Positions 17,523 to 27,179 of a DNA stretch of 64,000 bases are shown in pieces. Source of the DNA: Akkermansia muciniphila (GTDB lineage: Bacteria; Verrucomicrobiota; Verrucomicrobiia; Verrucomicrobiales; DEV007). How positions within the stretch are numbered: the first letter of the stretch is position 1; the number at the start of each line of letters is the position of its first letter. The DNA lies in assembly GCA_945883495.1 (NCBI GenBank), contig CAMCXS010000006.1, positions 62,001 to 126,000 of the forward strand, in the 5' to 3' direction. The translations under genes were made by a program, and so were the position numbers. Under the pieces are notes generated by a model, which worked only from the letters and a program-made list of their open reading frames with translations, did not search any database and was not told the origin of the DNA.

Positions 17523-20500
17523 TCAGCGGCGCTGATCTCCGATGATGTTCAACAAGCCCCCGGTCACGGGATCCCAGATCCGCACGGTGAAGTCCTTGCT
17601 CCCGCTGGCGATCCGGCTGCCGTCTGGGTCGAAGCTGAGGGCGGTGACGGGGAGGCGGTGGCCTTCCAGGGTGAGGATTGGGGCCGGCGCGGCGGCGGCG
17701 GTGTCCCACAATTTCACGGTGTTCCCATTTCCGGCGGAAGCGAGGACCTTGCCCTTGGGGTCAAAGGCCAGGGCGGTGACTTCACCGGGTTCGGTCAGTT
17801 CAAGTTTGCCCGTTTCTCGACCCGTGTTCGGATCCCAAAGCCGGATGAGTGATTCGGTGCCGCCGGTTGCCAAGAGTTTCCCGTCGGCCCGGTAGGCCAC
17901 CGCACGGACGCTTTGGGTGTGACCAGTCAAGGTGTGGATCGGTTCGCCGGTGGCGGCGTTCCAGAGGCGCACGGTGCCGTCGTAACTCGCGCTGGCCAGT
18001 TGCCGCCCGGAGAAGCTGAAGGCCACATCACGGACCCAGTGCGTGTGCCCGGACAAAATGGCCTTAGATTCCCCGGTGGCCACGTTCCAGAGAATGACCC
18101 GGTTGTCGTCGCTCCCGCTGGCCAGGGTGGCTCCGTCCGGGCTGAAGGTGAGCGCGTAGACGTCATCGGTGTGGCCGCTGCTTTCGTCGCCCATGCGGCG
18201 GATCCAATCGCCCGTTTTCGCATCCCACAGGTGAATCGTGGTCCCGTCCGCGGTGGCGAGCAGGAGCCCCTTGGGACCGACGGCGGACATCAGGATCTTG
18301 CTGGGCGTGGTGACGCTGGTGAGGATCTTGCCGGAATCGGGATCGACGACCCGGGCGTGCTCTTGGTCACTCGTGATGAAGACGCCGCTGGAGTCTGGGA
18401 GGAAGGCAGTGCTGTTGATTTCGGAGTCGAAGTCGGTCAAGCTCCGCACCAGTTTGCCGGTTTCCGGATCCCAAATCTTAATGAGCTGGCTGCGGCAACG
18501 CGTGGCTAACAGCTTGCCGGATTGATCAAAAGCGACGCTGCTGAGAACATCCGGATGCGCCGGGAGCGAGTGGCGCAGGGCGAGGCGTCCTCCCTCCATG
18601 GTCCAGATGCGGACGACTTTATCGGCCCCGCCCGAGGCGAGCAACGTGCCGGAGGCGTTGAAACTGAGCGTGCGGACGCCGCCTGGGTGCGCGGATTGGG
18701 AGAGCAAGGGATCTCCGGTAGAGGCGTTCCATAAGCGGATGTGCTCGTCTCCATGCGCTCCGCTAGCCAGATACGCACCATCCGCGGTGTAGGCAAGGGT
18801 GCGCAACGCACCGGTGTGGCCCCGAAGTTCAGTGGGCTGGTTTTTGCTGCCTTGAGTCCAGAGCCGGATCGTGCGGTCATCGCTCCCGCTTGCCAAGGAG
18901 GTGCCGTTTGGGTGAAAGGCGATGGAGCGGACCCAATCCCGATGCCCTTCCAGGTTGGCGATTTGCGAACCGGTCGGGGAATACCAGAGCTGCACGGAGC
19001 CGTCGCGATGTCCGCTGGCCAAAATGAGACCGGTTGGGTTCAGGGCGATGCTCTTGACGCCGTAGGCATCAAGCACTGGGAGAGGCTTGCGGGTGCCGAG
19101 GTCAATGACATGAATGGTGCTCTCGGAAGCGTAAGCGATCCGCGATTGATCGGCGCTGGTGGCGACGCAGCGGACTTGGTGGGCATCAATGGTGGCGCGG
19201 ACGCGGCCAGTGGAGAGGTGGCGTAGTTTGATGTTGGCGTTCGTCGCCGTGATGAGGTTGCCCTCGGCCTCGCGGAAGCCGAGCGCGAGATCGGGGATGG
19301 GATCGTCTTTGCTGAAGAAGCGATCCCACGCATACCAACCGCCGAAGCCGATGGCGGCCAAAAAGATCGCGTAGCAGCTCATTTCGATGACAAACCGAGC
19401 GATGGGGCCACGGTGAGCACCGAGTGAAGCGCGATTCACGGCGCGGAAGCTGAGGATGAAGCCGGTGAGGGGAAACGCGACGATGGAAATCACCAGAAGC
19501 GCCCCGGCCACAGCGCCGGTAGAGGTCAGGCCGATGGCTTGCGAAATGAGGGCCAAAGGGTGGGGAACACCGAGGAAAATGTAGAGCGGGGGAAGGAAGA
19601 GAGCGCTCATCCAGAGGCAGAACGCGACGACTGCGAGCCAGTTCGGGTTCCCAAGTTCCGGAAGGCTACCGCTATGGAGATTTGGATCCTTGAGGATGCC
19701 TTCGCGGATCTTCACCTTGAAAATCTCCAGCCACTGGGCCCAACGGTCGCGGCGGGGGCTTGCGACGGCAGGTGCCGTTTCTGGAGCGTGCGCGGCGTTC
19801 GCTTGCTCGATGTGCAATGAGAGGAGATCGAGAACCTCTGGGTGGGTGAAGTAGGATGTGTGGACCAGTTCGTCCCCATGCATCACGGAGGCTTGCTCGC
19901 CGACGAGGGCGGGCATGGCGGATGAGCCCCAGGCATACTGAGACAAGGCGGAACGCGCTTGGGTGAGAATGGCGCCGGCGCGTTTGTCGAGCTTGGCGTT
20001 GGCTCCATCGATCAGGCTGCGATCCAGATCCTCCGGAATCGCGGGATAACGGAAGTCCGGCAGGTAGATCGGCCCTTCGGTGACGTGGCTCAGGGTGCAG
20101 CCGGGGCGATCGTGCCCTTGGGCGGTCTTGGAGAGCCGCACCCAGAGGAATTCGTCACCGCTCGGGGCGACGAGGCGGTTGTAAAGAGGGGCGATGATCC
20201 AGCGGACAATGCGGCGGTTGAACTGAACGACGCGGTCGGAAATAAAGACGCGGTGGTCCGGGACGGCGAGCCGAGGCATCACTTGACCGGAAAGTCGGAG
20301 GGAACCGCGCAGTCCGTTGATGGCCTCGTCTTCCTTGGACCAAATGCCGAGCCAACGATCGCCGAATTCTAAGAAGGCTTCGTTCTTGATGCGCGCCTCG
20401 CGTCGCACGGATTGGGCTTCCACGCGGATGGCGGTGAGGCCGATGAAAAAGGCGGAGGCCAAGGTCGGTGCGGCGACCCCGATGACGATGAGGAGGATCC

Positions 20501-21269
20501 AGTCGAAGATCGTATTGGGGCGGGTAACGTTGGACACGCGGAGGACTTCGTTGCCAATGGCTTGGCCAAAGCGTTCCCCAGTTTCCAAGATCTGTTCCCG
20601 GCCACGGAGGGCAAGTTTATCGGATGTGGTCTTCGCGTCGCGGACGGAATCCGCGGTCACGTTTTCGGCGGCGGCAGCCTTTTGACGGGAGCGGAATTCT
20701 TCCCAGTGGGAGGTGAGTTCGAAGCGGTGGTTGAGGTGCCAGGCGAGAAAGCCGAGGACACCGGCGACGAAGAGGAAGGTAAGCGCGGCGATGACCTTGC
20801 CCTGCCAGCGGCCGAGGAAGGAGCCTTGAAACTGGAGGAATGGCGTCCCGACCGTGGCCCAGCTGCGCAGTCCCTTGAGCTTGAGGAATTCCTGATCCGC
20901 CGGCGAGGACCAACGCCGTTTGACGGCCATTTGCAGAGCCAGCCAAATGACGGAACCACCGTGGCTGTGACCGATGAGGTGATACGGCCGGCCCTGGCGC
21001 TCGAAGCCGACCAGCTTGTCGAGGAGATCACTCGCGGCCTGGTGCCGGGCGCGCTCGCCATTCATTCCGCTCCAATGGAAGATTTCCTGATCGCAACTGT
21101 CGGGAATATCGACTTCGTGGCCGAGCCGTTCCTCGAACGCTTTCCAAGCGTAACTGCCTTGCTGCCACCAACGTTCTCCTTCGTCGGCGTCATGCCCCGC
21201 GCTGGTGCCGTGGATGAGCAGCAGGACGGGCAACTCATTGGAGTCAACGGCTGTAGGGGAATCGCTCAT
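17523..21269 (-). CDS. Alpha/beta-hydrolase, multi-pass membrane and WD40-repeat fusion protein
   Basis: 1248 residues. Part 1 (1-~150): an alpha/beta-hydrolase with LPVLLLIHGTSAGHD (oxyanion loop) and the nucleophile elbow GHSHGG, Ser102. Part 2: hydrophobic helices at ~158-178 and ~248-275, then a cluster between ~545 and 650 (FCLWMSALFLPPLYIFLGV, GALLVISIVAFPLTGFILSF, FVIEMSCYAIFLAAIGFGGW). Part 3 (~660-1248): about 14 WD40 blades with typical ends such as LASGSDDRTIRLW and LASASYDGTVRLW. The likely topology has both ends cytosolic. WD40 repeats could sense or scaffold, and the hydrolase could act on lipids or acyl-modified proteins. There is no signal peptide. Catalytic activity is inferred. 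Confidence 0.85.
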   Translation of the reverse strand: MSDSPTAVDSNELPVLLLIHGTSAGHDADEGERWWQQGSYAWKAFEERLGHEVDIPDSCDQEIFHWSGMNGERARHQAASDLLDKLVGFERQGRPYHLIGHSHGGSVIWLALQMAVKRRWSSPADQEFLKLKGLRSWATVGTPFLQFQGSFLGRWQGKVIAALTFLFVAGVLGFLAWHLNHRFELTSHWEEFRSRQKAAAAENVTADSVRDAKTTSDKLALRGREQILETGERFGQAIGNEVLRVSNVTRPNTIFDWILLIVIGVAAPTLASAFFIGLTAIRVEAQSVRREARIKNEAFLEFGDRWLGIWSKEDEAINGLRGSLRLSGQVMPRLAVPDHRVFISDRVVQFNRRIVRWIIAPLYNRLVAPSGDEFLWVRLSKTAQGHDRPGCTLSHVTEGPIYLPDFRYPAIPEDLDRSLIDGANAKLDKRAGAILTQARSALSQYAWGSSAMPALVGEQASVMHGDELVHTSYFTHPEVLDLLSLHIEQANAAHAPETAPAVASPRRDRWAQWLEIFKVKIREGILKDPNLHSGSLPELGNPNWLAVVAFCLWMSALFLPPLYIFLGVPHPLALISQAIGLTSTGAVAGALLVISIVAFPLTGFILSFRAVNRASLGAHRGPIARFVIEMSCYAIFLAAIGFGGWYAWDRFFSKDDPIPDLALGFREAEGNLITATNANIKLRHLSTGRVRATIDAHQVRCVATSADQSRIAYASESTIHVIDLGTRKPLPVLDAYGVKSIALNPTGLILASGHRDGSVQLWYSPTGSQIANLEGHRDWVRSIAFHPNGTSLASGSDDRTIRLWTQGSKNQPTELRGHTGALRTLAYTADGAYLASGAHGDEHIRLWNASTGDPLLSQSAHPGGVRTLSFNASGTLLASGGADKVVRIWTMEGGRLALRHSLPAHPDVLSSVAFDQSGKLLATRCRSQLIKIWDPETGKLVRSLTDFDSEINSTAFLPDSSGVFITSDQEHARVVDPDSGKILTSVTTPSKILMSAVGPKGLLLATADGTTIHLWDAKTGDWIRRMGDESSGHTDDVYALTFSPDGATLASGSDDNRVILWNVATGESKAILSGHTHWVRDVAFSFSGRQLASASYDGTVRLWNAATGEPIHTLTGHTQSVRAVAYRADGKLLATGGTESLIRLWDPNTGRETGKLELTEPGEVTALAFDPKGKVLASAGNGNTVKLWDTAAAAPAPILTLEGHRLPVTALSFDPDGSRIASGSKDFTVRIWDPVTGGLLNIIGDQRR

Positions 21270-21419
21270 AGACGCGGTGATGGTGTGCCATCATAGGCGT
21301 GGCGCCGTGGCTTGCAACTGGTGAGGCGGGGAGTGGCGTGCGCAGCGTTGGACGTGCATGGATGAGCTTGGTCGTGAAAATCCCTTGCTCTTGTTTACGG
21401 TCTGGCCAGAATGGTGATT

Positions 21420-22319
21420 ATGAAGCAACCGCTTTTGGTGCACTGTTTACTAGGGCTCGGACTCATCGCTCCGATGCGAGCGGACATTCTCAAGTTCAAT
21501 GCGTTATCCCCCGAGCGGGAGGCCGCCATGGGGGTGAGCGAGTTTGAGAAGATCAAGCGCCAAAAGCCAATCGTCACCAGCGGAGCAAACTACCAGGCGG
21601 TGCAGCGTGTTGCCTCGCGTTTGGTTCCGGTGGTCAGTGTCCCGAAGGCGAATTGGGAGTTTGTCGTGTTTCAGGATGACACGCCGAACGCGTTCGCGCT
21701 TCCCGGCGGCAAAGTGGGGGTTCATACCGGGCTGTTCCGGGTCGTGCAAAACGACAGCCAACTGGCCGCTGTGCTTGGCCACGAGTTGGCGCACGTCACG
21801 GCGCGGCATTCCGGACAACGGATTACCCAAGGCGTGGCGGGGGCGACGGTTGGAGCCATCGCCGGGAAAGTGTTGGAGAACAAGACGGGAATGGATCAGC
21901 GGACGGCCCAGGCGATCACCGGTACCGCCGCCACCTTGCGGTTGTTGAAATTCTCCCGGAGACAGGAATTGGAAGCTGATCAGCTAGGTGCCAGTTACAT
22001 GGCTCGGGCGGGTTACAATCCCAATGAGGCGGTGCAGCTTTGGACCAACTTCGCGGCTTTCAAGGCTAGGGCCGGCGGAAGCAATTTGCCTGCGTTCCTC
22101 AGTACGCACCCCGTGGATAGCCGCCGGATTGAGGAGTTAAAGGCTTATCTGCCGGTCGCGATGGCGGAATACAATCAAGGGCGTAACCCAGCCCCGGGCA
22201 GAGCCGCCGCGCCGGTTCAAGTGACGGAATCGGCCAAGGCCACGCCTCCCGCAGCGACGCGCCCGCGGGAGTCCGTCTCTCTGCGGGATCTCTTTCGCCG
22301 CCAGGAGCGGGCCCGATAA
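21420..22319 (+). CDS. M48-family zinc metalloprotease, exported
   Basis: About 299 residues from ATG 21420 (MKQPLLVHCLLGLGLIAPMRA); an ATG three codons earlier is equally possible. The signal peptide is short. The zinc motif HELAH (121-125) stands in AAVLGHELAHVTARHSGQR, and the third ligand is in RRQELEADQLGASYMARAGY. The segment NAFALPGGKVGVHTGL is typical of the periplasmic M48C (BepA/LoiP-like) proteases that clear misassembled outer-membrane proteins. The C-terminal tail is proline- and alanine-rich. The stop codon abuts the stop of the next, convergent gene with no base between. Confidence 0.93.
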   Translation: MKQPLLVHCLLGLGLIAPMRADILKFNALSPEREAAMGVSEFEKIKRQKPIVTSGANYQAVQRVASRLVPVVSVPKANWEFVVFQDDTPNAFALPGGKVGVHTGLFRVVQNDSQLAAVLGHELAHVTARHSGQRITQGVAGATVGAIAGKVLENKTGMDQRTAQAITGTAATLRLLKFSRRQELEADQLGASYMARAGYNPNEAVQLWTNFAAFKARAGGSNLPAFLSTHPVDSRRIEELKAYLPVAMAEYNQGRNPAPGRAAAPVQVTESAKATPPAATRPRESVSLRDLFRRQERAR

Positions 22320-23441
22320 TCACGAGGCCATGTCGTAGCGGCCCAGAATCCGCCGGACGGCGCCCTCGCGGGTTTCGATGCTTTCGCAGAGCTTCAGCTG
22401 CACCCGGGCGCGTTCGAGGTTTTGGAGGTCATGCTTCACCTTGAAGTAGCGGTTTCCTTCCAGGTAGTCCGTATAAAACCTCATTCCGAGTTCCAGGGTG
22501 ATGAGGCGCACGCAATCGTAAAGATAGGCGCGATCCGCTGCGGTAAGGAACGGGGCGGCTTCCCGGAAGTAGCCGCGAACCAGACCTTCGAAGAGGTCGG
22601 TGTCGAAGTAAACGTCCTCTAGGTTTGCGGGTTCCTCTCCCGCCGGATTGCAGGCACTCCGGGCCGCGTCGCCAAAGTCGTAGTGGATGAGACCGGGCTT
22701 GACCGTGTCCAGGTCGACGATGGCGGTGCCTTTTCCGGTGATTTCATCGATCATGATGTTCGTGATCTTGGGATCTCCGTGGATCGGCCGTTGCTTCAAG
22801 TCGCCTCGGGCCAAGGCCTCTTCCAGGATGGGAACAAAGGCGCGCCGTTCCTCAATGAACCGGGCAAGGCGCCGGGACTCCGCGGTCGCGTCTCGAAAAC
22901 GCCGACCAGATTCCGTGGCGACGACTTCATCGAAGTGGGCGAGATAGCGCGGCGCGATGTGAAACCCGGGGAGGGTGTCCTCCATCTGATCCACGGCGAA
23001 ATCGGAGATGATGCGCTGGAAGTGTCCGAGAACCTGGCCGGCCTCAACGGCGTGTTCCACCGTTTCGACTTTGTCGTGGGAATAGGCGGATGCGATCATG
23101 CTCAAGGCGCGCCAGACATCACCGGTGTCGGGATCCCGGAAGTAGTCCTGGCCTCCCCGGATTGAAATCACCCTGGGAAGTTGCCAGATGCGGTCGGCGT
23201 GCTCCGCCTCGACCCGGATCCGCCGATGGGCGTATTCGGTGACGGCGCGCATGTTGGCCATGACCTTCTCTGGATGCGGGAAGACGTGACGATTGATGCG
23301 CTGGAGAACGAACTGTTGCTCGTCGGATGTGGTCCGGAAAATGGCCCGGTAGGTGTCATTGACGTTTCCAGACCCGAGCGAGGTGACCGCCACGAGTTGG
23401 CCCCGTACATTGAACTGTCTGGCAATTTCCGCCGGTGTCAT
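22320..23441 (-). CDS. Phosphotransferase of the aminoglycoside/N-acetylhexosamine kinase type
   Basis: 373 residues from ATG 23441 (MTPAEIARQFNVRG); the ORF is open for another 31 codons without family features. Kinase elements: LGSGNVNDTYRA (glycine-rich loop), FVLQRINRHVF, the catalytic HGDPKITNIMID (HxDxxxxN), and IVDLDTVKPGLIHYDFGDA (DLD metal site). The whole pattern, including the FPHPEKVMANM segment, resembles NahK, which makes N-acetylhexosamine 1-phosphate. The exact sugar cannot be told. The gene lies about 270 bases downstream of nadE on the same strand. Confidence 0.85.
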   Translation of the reverse strand: MTPAEIARQFNVRGQLVAVTSLGSGNVNDTYRAIFRTTSDEQQFVLQRINRHVFPHPEKVMANMRAVTEYAHRRIRVEAEHADRIWQLPRVISIRGGQDYFRDPDTGDVWRALSMIASAYSHDKVETVEHAVEAGQVLGHFQRIISDFAVDQMEDTLPGFHIAPRYLAHFDEVVATESGRRFRDATAESRRLARFIEERRAFVPILEEALARGDLKQRPIHGDPKITNIMIDEITGKGTAIVDLDTVKPGLIHYDFGDAARSACNPAGEEPANLEDVYFDTDLFEGLVRGYFREAAPFLTAADRAYLYDCVRLITLELGMRFYTDYLEGNRYFKVKHDLQNLERARVQLKLCESIETREGAVRRILGRYDMAS

Positions 23442-23711
23442 CGCATGCTGGTAGCGACGGAGGAGAAAGGGTTCAAGCCCGAACTGATGTTGGAGGGAAA
23501 CATTTCGCTTGAACACATCGTAAGTGGTATTCACGTGAGCGTATTGATGCGCAAGGGGCCTTGTCTCATGGCCAACCCGATCTATGACGGCGGCGTCTTC
23601 AAGGCACGCGTCTCCGCTCTGGATCTAGCCCGCGATATCCTCTCTGTAGTCCTGGGACTGGACGGATCGGAACGGGCCAAGCCGCTTCCGCTATGTTGCA
23701 TCTGCCGCGGA

Positions 23712-25676
23712 TCACCCTGCGGTTTTCATTTCCAACTGCCGTAACTCCTCCTCAAATCCGCCGGATAGAATCGGGAAACGGCACCAGGTTTTGGGATCCA
23801 AATTCTCATCGTCAAGATGGAAGGAGGGGGCGTATCGCTCGCGCTTCCATTGATTGCGGGACCAGAGCCGGAAGAAGCGGATCACCCAAGCACGGAGTTG
23901 CTCCGCCGTGTAGCCAGAGCAATCCACTTGAACGGCTTCCCAGACAGCCACTGGCAGAAGTTTGTCCCGGATGGCAAACCGTTCGATGGCGTCGAGCACG
24001 GGATAGGGCATGAGGTCGTCTTCGTCCGTTTGGTGACGGGTAGAGGGGCGCAACTCCGCCGTGGGCGCTTGCTCGTTGATCAGTTTGAGAATCGGGATCG
24101 GCTCGATTCCCTCTTCCGGGGCGCCAGTGCTTTCCAACCAACGGAGCCAATGGCGCAGGAACGCTTTATCGATGCCGGCGATGGGGCTCAGGCCGCCGCA
24201 GGTGTCTCCGTCCATTGTGGCGTAGCCGACGGCGGCTTCGGACCGGTTGCTGGTGGACACGAGGAGGGCACCTCGAAGATTGGCGAGCATCCAAATTCCC
24301 GGAGCGCGGACGCGAGCTTGGATGTTCTGCATGGCCAAATCGTCCTGATCCCACCGCAGCTTCCGGCCCAAGGCGGACGAGGCGAGGTCGGAATATCCTT
24401 GGACGAAGGGATCGATGTCCCAACGATGAAATCCCGCGCCGAGCGATTCCGCCACCGATCGCGCCGCCGTTTCCGTGACGGGGCCACTATTTGCGGATGC
24501 TTGGTAGATGCAGACCAGCAATTCCTGCATCCACTGGGCCGGTTTCGCGCCGAGCCAGCTACCAAGCTTCTCGCGGAAGGCGGCGTCGCCCAACTCCGCA
24601 CAGCCCAGCCGGAGCATGAGGGAAACCAAGCAGGCGATCGCCCCGGAATCCGCCCCTCCGCTCAGCGAGAGAACGAAGCCCCGGCTGCGACTTTTGCGCA
24701 CGTAATCGAAAAGGCCAAGTGCGACGGCGTGGGCGAATTCCCGCTCCTTGGTCCAATCTGGCATTGGCGGCTGGTTGGACGGCTGGGGAGCGGGGGTGCC
24801 GAAGGAGAAGGGAACCGCCACCTCTGGTGCGTGGCTGGGGTCGAGGTCCCTGCTCACGATGCGGGCTTGGGCGGAGCGGGTTCGGGTCACGTCAATGACG
24901 GCCGAAGTGACGTGAACATCCGCGAAGAAAAGCCGGGGGCCTTCCACAAGCATGCGGCCTCCAGCTGCGATCATCGCACCTCCGTCGTAGATGGAACGTC
25001 CCGCCTCGTTGCCTACGAGATTGGCGTAGACGTAGCCTGCGCCGAGCGCCCGGGAGTTATCGAGGACGAACCCTTGGCGAACCTGTTGTTTGCCGAAGGC
25101 GAAATGACTGGCGCTGGGGTTCAGGATGATGTCGACGCCGCGCCGCGCCAGACCGATGCCTGGGGGATCGGGGACCCAGGCGTCTTCGCAGATTTCGAAG
25201 CCGATCCGCACTCCGCCGAGATCAAAAAGCAAATCCCCCAACAAAATGCCTTCGGGCTCAATCCGGGCCACCTTGCCTTGGGGCCAAGGTTTGAACCAGC
25301 GGGGCTCGTAGTGCAAGCCGTCCCCGGCAAGGTTTTGCTTCGCGGCCAAACCCGTAATGGTCCCGTCCACGAGGAGAGCGGCTGCATTGTAGACCCCGCC
25401 GCGGTGGAAGACGGGCAAGCCAACGGCGACGGCCATGCCCGAGGTGGCGGGGGCGATTTCGTGCAAGGCCTTCCAGGCGCGTTCGATGACCCCTGGCGAG
25501 AGAAAGGCATCCTCGCAGCCGTAGCCGGTAACGCAAAGTTCGGGCAGGCAGAGCAAGGTGACGGACTGAGTCCTCGCCAGATCGATTGCCTGCACGATGC
25601 GGCTGACGTTCCCGGGCCAATCCAGGGGCGTTTGGTTGAGGCAAGCGGCCCCGGCGCGGACTCGGAGGGAACTCAT
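23712..25676 (-). CDS. nadE: Glutamine-dependent NAD+ synthetase
   Basis: 654 residues from ATG 25676 (MSSLRVRAGAACLNQTPLDW), the normal length. An upstream in-frame extension to 26057 runs antisense through ompH and is rejected. The N-terminal nitrilase-type glutaminase supplies ammonia: catalytic Glu in VTLLCLPELCVTGYG and Cys in GFEICEDAWVPD. The C-terminal synthetase has the ATP loop LSLSGGADSGAIACL, and NRSEAAVGYATMDGDTCGGL. It makes NAD+ from deamido-NAD+. It is divergent from an ompH/skp paralogue across a 75-base gap that must hold both promoters. Confidence 0.96.
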   Translation of the reverse strand: MSSLRVRAGAACLNQTPLDWPGNVSRIVQAIDLARTQSVTLLCLPELCVTGYGCEDAFLSPGVIERAWKALHEIAPATSGMAVAVGLPVFHRGGVYNAAALLVDGTITGLAAKQNLAGDGLHYEPRWFKPWPQGKVARIEPEGILLGDLLFDLGGVRIGFEICEDAWVPDPPGIGLARRGVDIILNPSASHFAFGKQQVRQGFVLDNSRALGAGYVYANLVGNEAGRSIYDGGAMIAAGGRMLVEGPRLFFADVHVTSAVIDVTRTRSAQARIVSRDLDPSHAPEVAVPFSFGTPAPQPSNQPPMPDWTKEREFAHAVALGLFDYVRKSRSRGFVLSLSGGADSGAIACLVSLMLRLGCAELGDAAFREKLGSWLGAKPAQWMQELLVCIYQASANSGPVTETAARSVAESLGAGFHRWDIDPFVQGYSDLASSALGRKLRWDQDDLAMQNIQARVRAPGIWMLANLRGALLVSTSNRSEAAVGYATMDGDTCGGLSPIAGIDKAFLRHWLRWLESTGAPEEGIEPIPILKLINEQAPTAELRPSTRHQTDEDDLMPYPVLDAIERFAIRDKLLPVAVWEAVQVDCSGYTAEQLRAWVIRFFRLWSRNQWKRERYAPSFHLDDENLDPKTWCRFPILSGGFEEELRQLEMKTAG

Positions 25677-25751
25677 GGGGCGGCCAACAAACCCTGGGTT
25701 GATGAAGGAAGCAAGCTTGACCCTGAGGGGCTCGTCGTGCTTGGTGAACTC

Positions 25752-26294
25752 ATGCTTCGTATCGTTCCGGTTTTTCTTTTCTTGATGTCCTGCGTTGCTT
25801 ACGCCGCCGACCCCGTGATCGCCGTGGTGGATTTCAAAAAAGCGCTCGCCGCGCACCCCAAAGCCAAAGAATTGGAAGTGGAACTCAAGGCCACACAAGA
25901 GAATGCCAAGAAGGTGTTCGAGGCCAAGCAGAAGGAGTTGGGTGAGCTGCAAGAAGCCTTGGCGACCGCCCGCGAGCCACTGAAAACTGAGAAGGGCAAC
26001 ACTCAGGAGAATCTCCAAATCGTCCGCGACTTGGAATCCCGCGGGCTGGAGATTCAACGTTCCATGCTAGATACCCAGGCACGGACCCGGCAAACCATCG
26101 CGGATCGGCAAGATGCCGTATTGCCCGGTTTGGCTGATGAGATCCGCCAAAACGTCGCCACCGCGAACAACGGCAAATACGCCGTGGTTCTCGATATTTC
26201 CGCCCTTTCCCGGGACGGCTTGCCTCAGGTGATCGAGGCTCCCGGGGCCTTCGACTTGACGGACCGCGTCATTGCTCTGCTGCCTGCCAAGTGA
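25752..26294 (+). CDS. OmpH/Skp-family periplasmic chaperone, paralogue 1
   Basis: 180 residues from ATG 25752 (MLRIVPVFLFLMSCVAYA, signal peptide). This gene is easily missed because a long open frame reaches it from upstream. The mature part starts ADPVIAVVDFKKALAAHPKA, the standard Skp opening. A long charged coiled coil follows (QENAKKVFEAKQKELGELQE), then the closing strand region YAVVLDISALSRDGLPQVI. Skp holds unfolded outer-membrane proteins. A second homologue lies next to bamA at 40293-40919. Its stop overlaps the GTG start of the following gene (GTGA). Confidence 0.88.
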   Translation: MLRIVPVFLFLMSCVAYAADPVIAVVDFKKALAAHPKAKELEVELKATQENAKKVFEAKQKELGELQEALATAREPLKTEKGNTQENLQIVRDLESRGLEIQRSMLDTQARTRQTIADRQDAVLPGLADEIRQNVATANNGKYAVVLDISALSRDGLPQVIEAPGAFDLTDRVIALLPAK

Positions 26295-27130
26295 TCCCGC
26301 CTTCGATGAAGCCAATCCCGCTCGAAGACGATTTCAACGACATCGTGAACAAGGCCATGAGCGGCCTGCGGCTGACCGACAAGGAATTGTCGCGCCGCAC
26401 CGGCGTCTCCATGGACATCATCCACGCGCTTTGCCGGGGCCAGTTGGACGAGACCTCGTTGCCGAGAATTGCGCCCGCCTTGGAACTCGATCCCCAGGCA
26501 TTGCTCCGCTCCGCGTTGAAGCTCTACCGGCCCCGTCCGGCCGAGGTCGAGGGGGTGGAGATGTTTACGAGTGTCTACCGGGCTTCGATGACGGTGAACG
26601 CGTTCCTCCTGTTCGACCCCGGCAGCAAAGAAGCGGCAATCTTCGATACCAGCACGGATGCCCTGCCGATCGTCGACCGAATCGCCGAGTTGGGCCTGAA
26701 GGCAACGTCACTGTTCGTGACGCACACCCATCCCGACCACATCGCGGAGGCGGATGCGTTGCAGCGGCGGCTTGGCGTGATGGTGCGTTCGTCCAATCGC
26801 GAGCCGTTGGCCGGCAGCACGACGTTTGAGCCCGGGAGCGCGTTCCGTCTGGGGAATCTGAGCATTGAGGCTCGATCGACTTGGGGGCATTCCAAGGGAG
26901 GCACGACCTATGTGATTTCCGGGTTGGAAGTGCCGGTGGCGATCGTCGGTGATGCACTTTTCGCCGGATCGATGGGCGGCGGAATGGTTTCCTACGCCGA
27001 CGCGTTGCGCACGAACCGGGAGGCGATTTTTAGTTTGCCGGACGATACCGTGATCTGTCCTGGGCACGGTCCGATGTGCACCGTAAGCGAAGAGAAACGG
27101 CACAATCCGTTTTTTCCGGAGTTCAAGTAA
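26291..27130 (+). CDS. Metallo-beta-lactamase-fold hydrolase with N-terminal helix-turn-helix
   Basis: 279 residues from GTG 26291, which overlaps the ompH stop; ATG 26306 (MKPIPLED) is the alternative. Residues ~15-75 form an XRE-like helix-turn-helix: LTDKELSRRTGVSMDIIHAL, then LPRIAPALELDPQALLRSA. The rest is an MBL fold: metal motif LFVTHTHPDHIAEA, WGHSKGGTTYVI, VGDALFAGSMGGG, and CPGHGPMCTVSEE. It resembles glyoxalase II-like hydrolases more than lactamases. The fusion suggests a substrate-sensing regulator or a DNA-associated hydrolase. Co-expression with the ompH paralogue is likely. Confidence 0.85.
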   Translation: MIPPSMKPIPLEDDFNDIVNKAMSGLRLTDKELSRRTGVSMDIIHALCRGQLDETSLPRIAPALELDPQALLRSALKLYRPRPAEVEGVEMFTSVYRASMTVNAFLLFDPGSKEAAIFDTSTDALPIVDRIAELGLKATSLFVTHTHPDHIAEADALQRRLGVMVRSSNREPLAGSTTFEPGSAFRLGNLSIEARSTWGHSKGGTTYVISGLEVPVAIVGDALFAGSMGGGMVSYADALRTNREAIFSLPDDTVICPGHGPMCTVSEEKRHNPFFPEFK

Positions 27131-27179
27131 GCGCATTGAAAGTTGAACCATCCGGCGTTCTGGGTGATCCAAGAGCGAG

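Noticed and set aside
23817-25751. Long plus-strand open frame that reaches into the ompH gene
   Set aside because: It is antisense to nadE; only its last 180 codons (from ATG 25752) form a protein, the OmpH paralogue.
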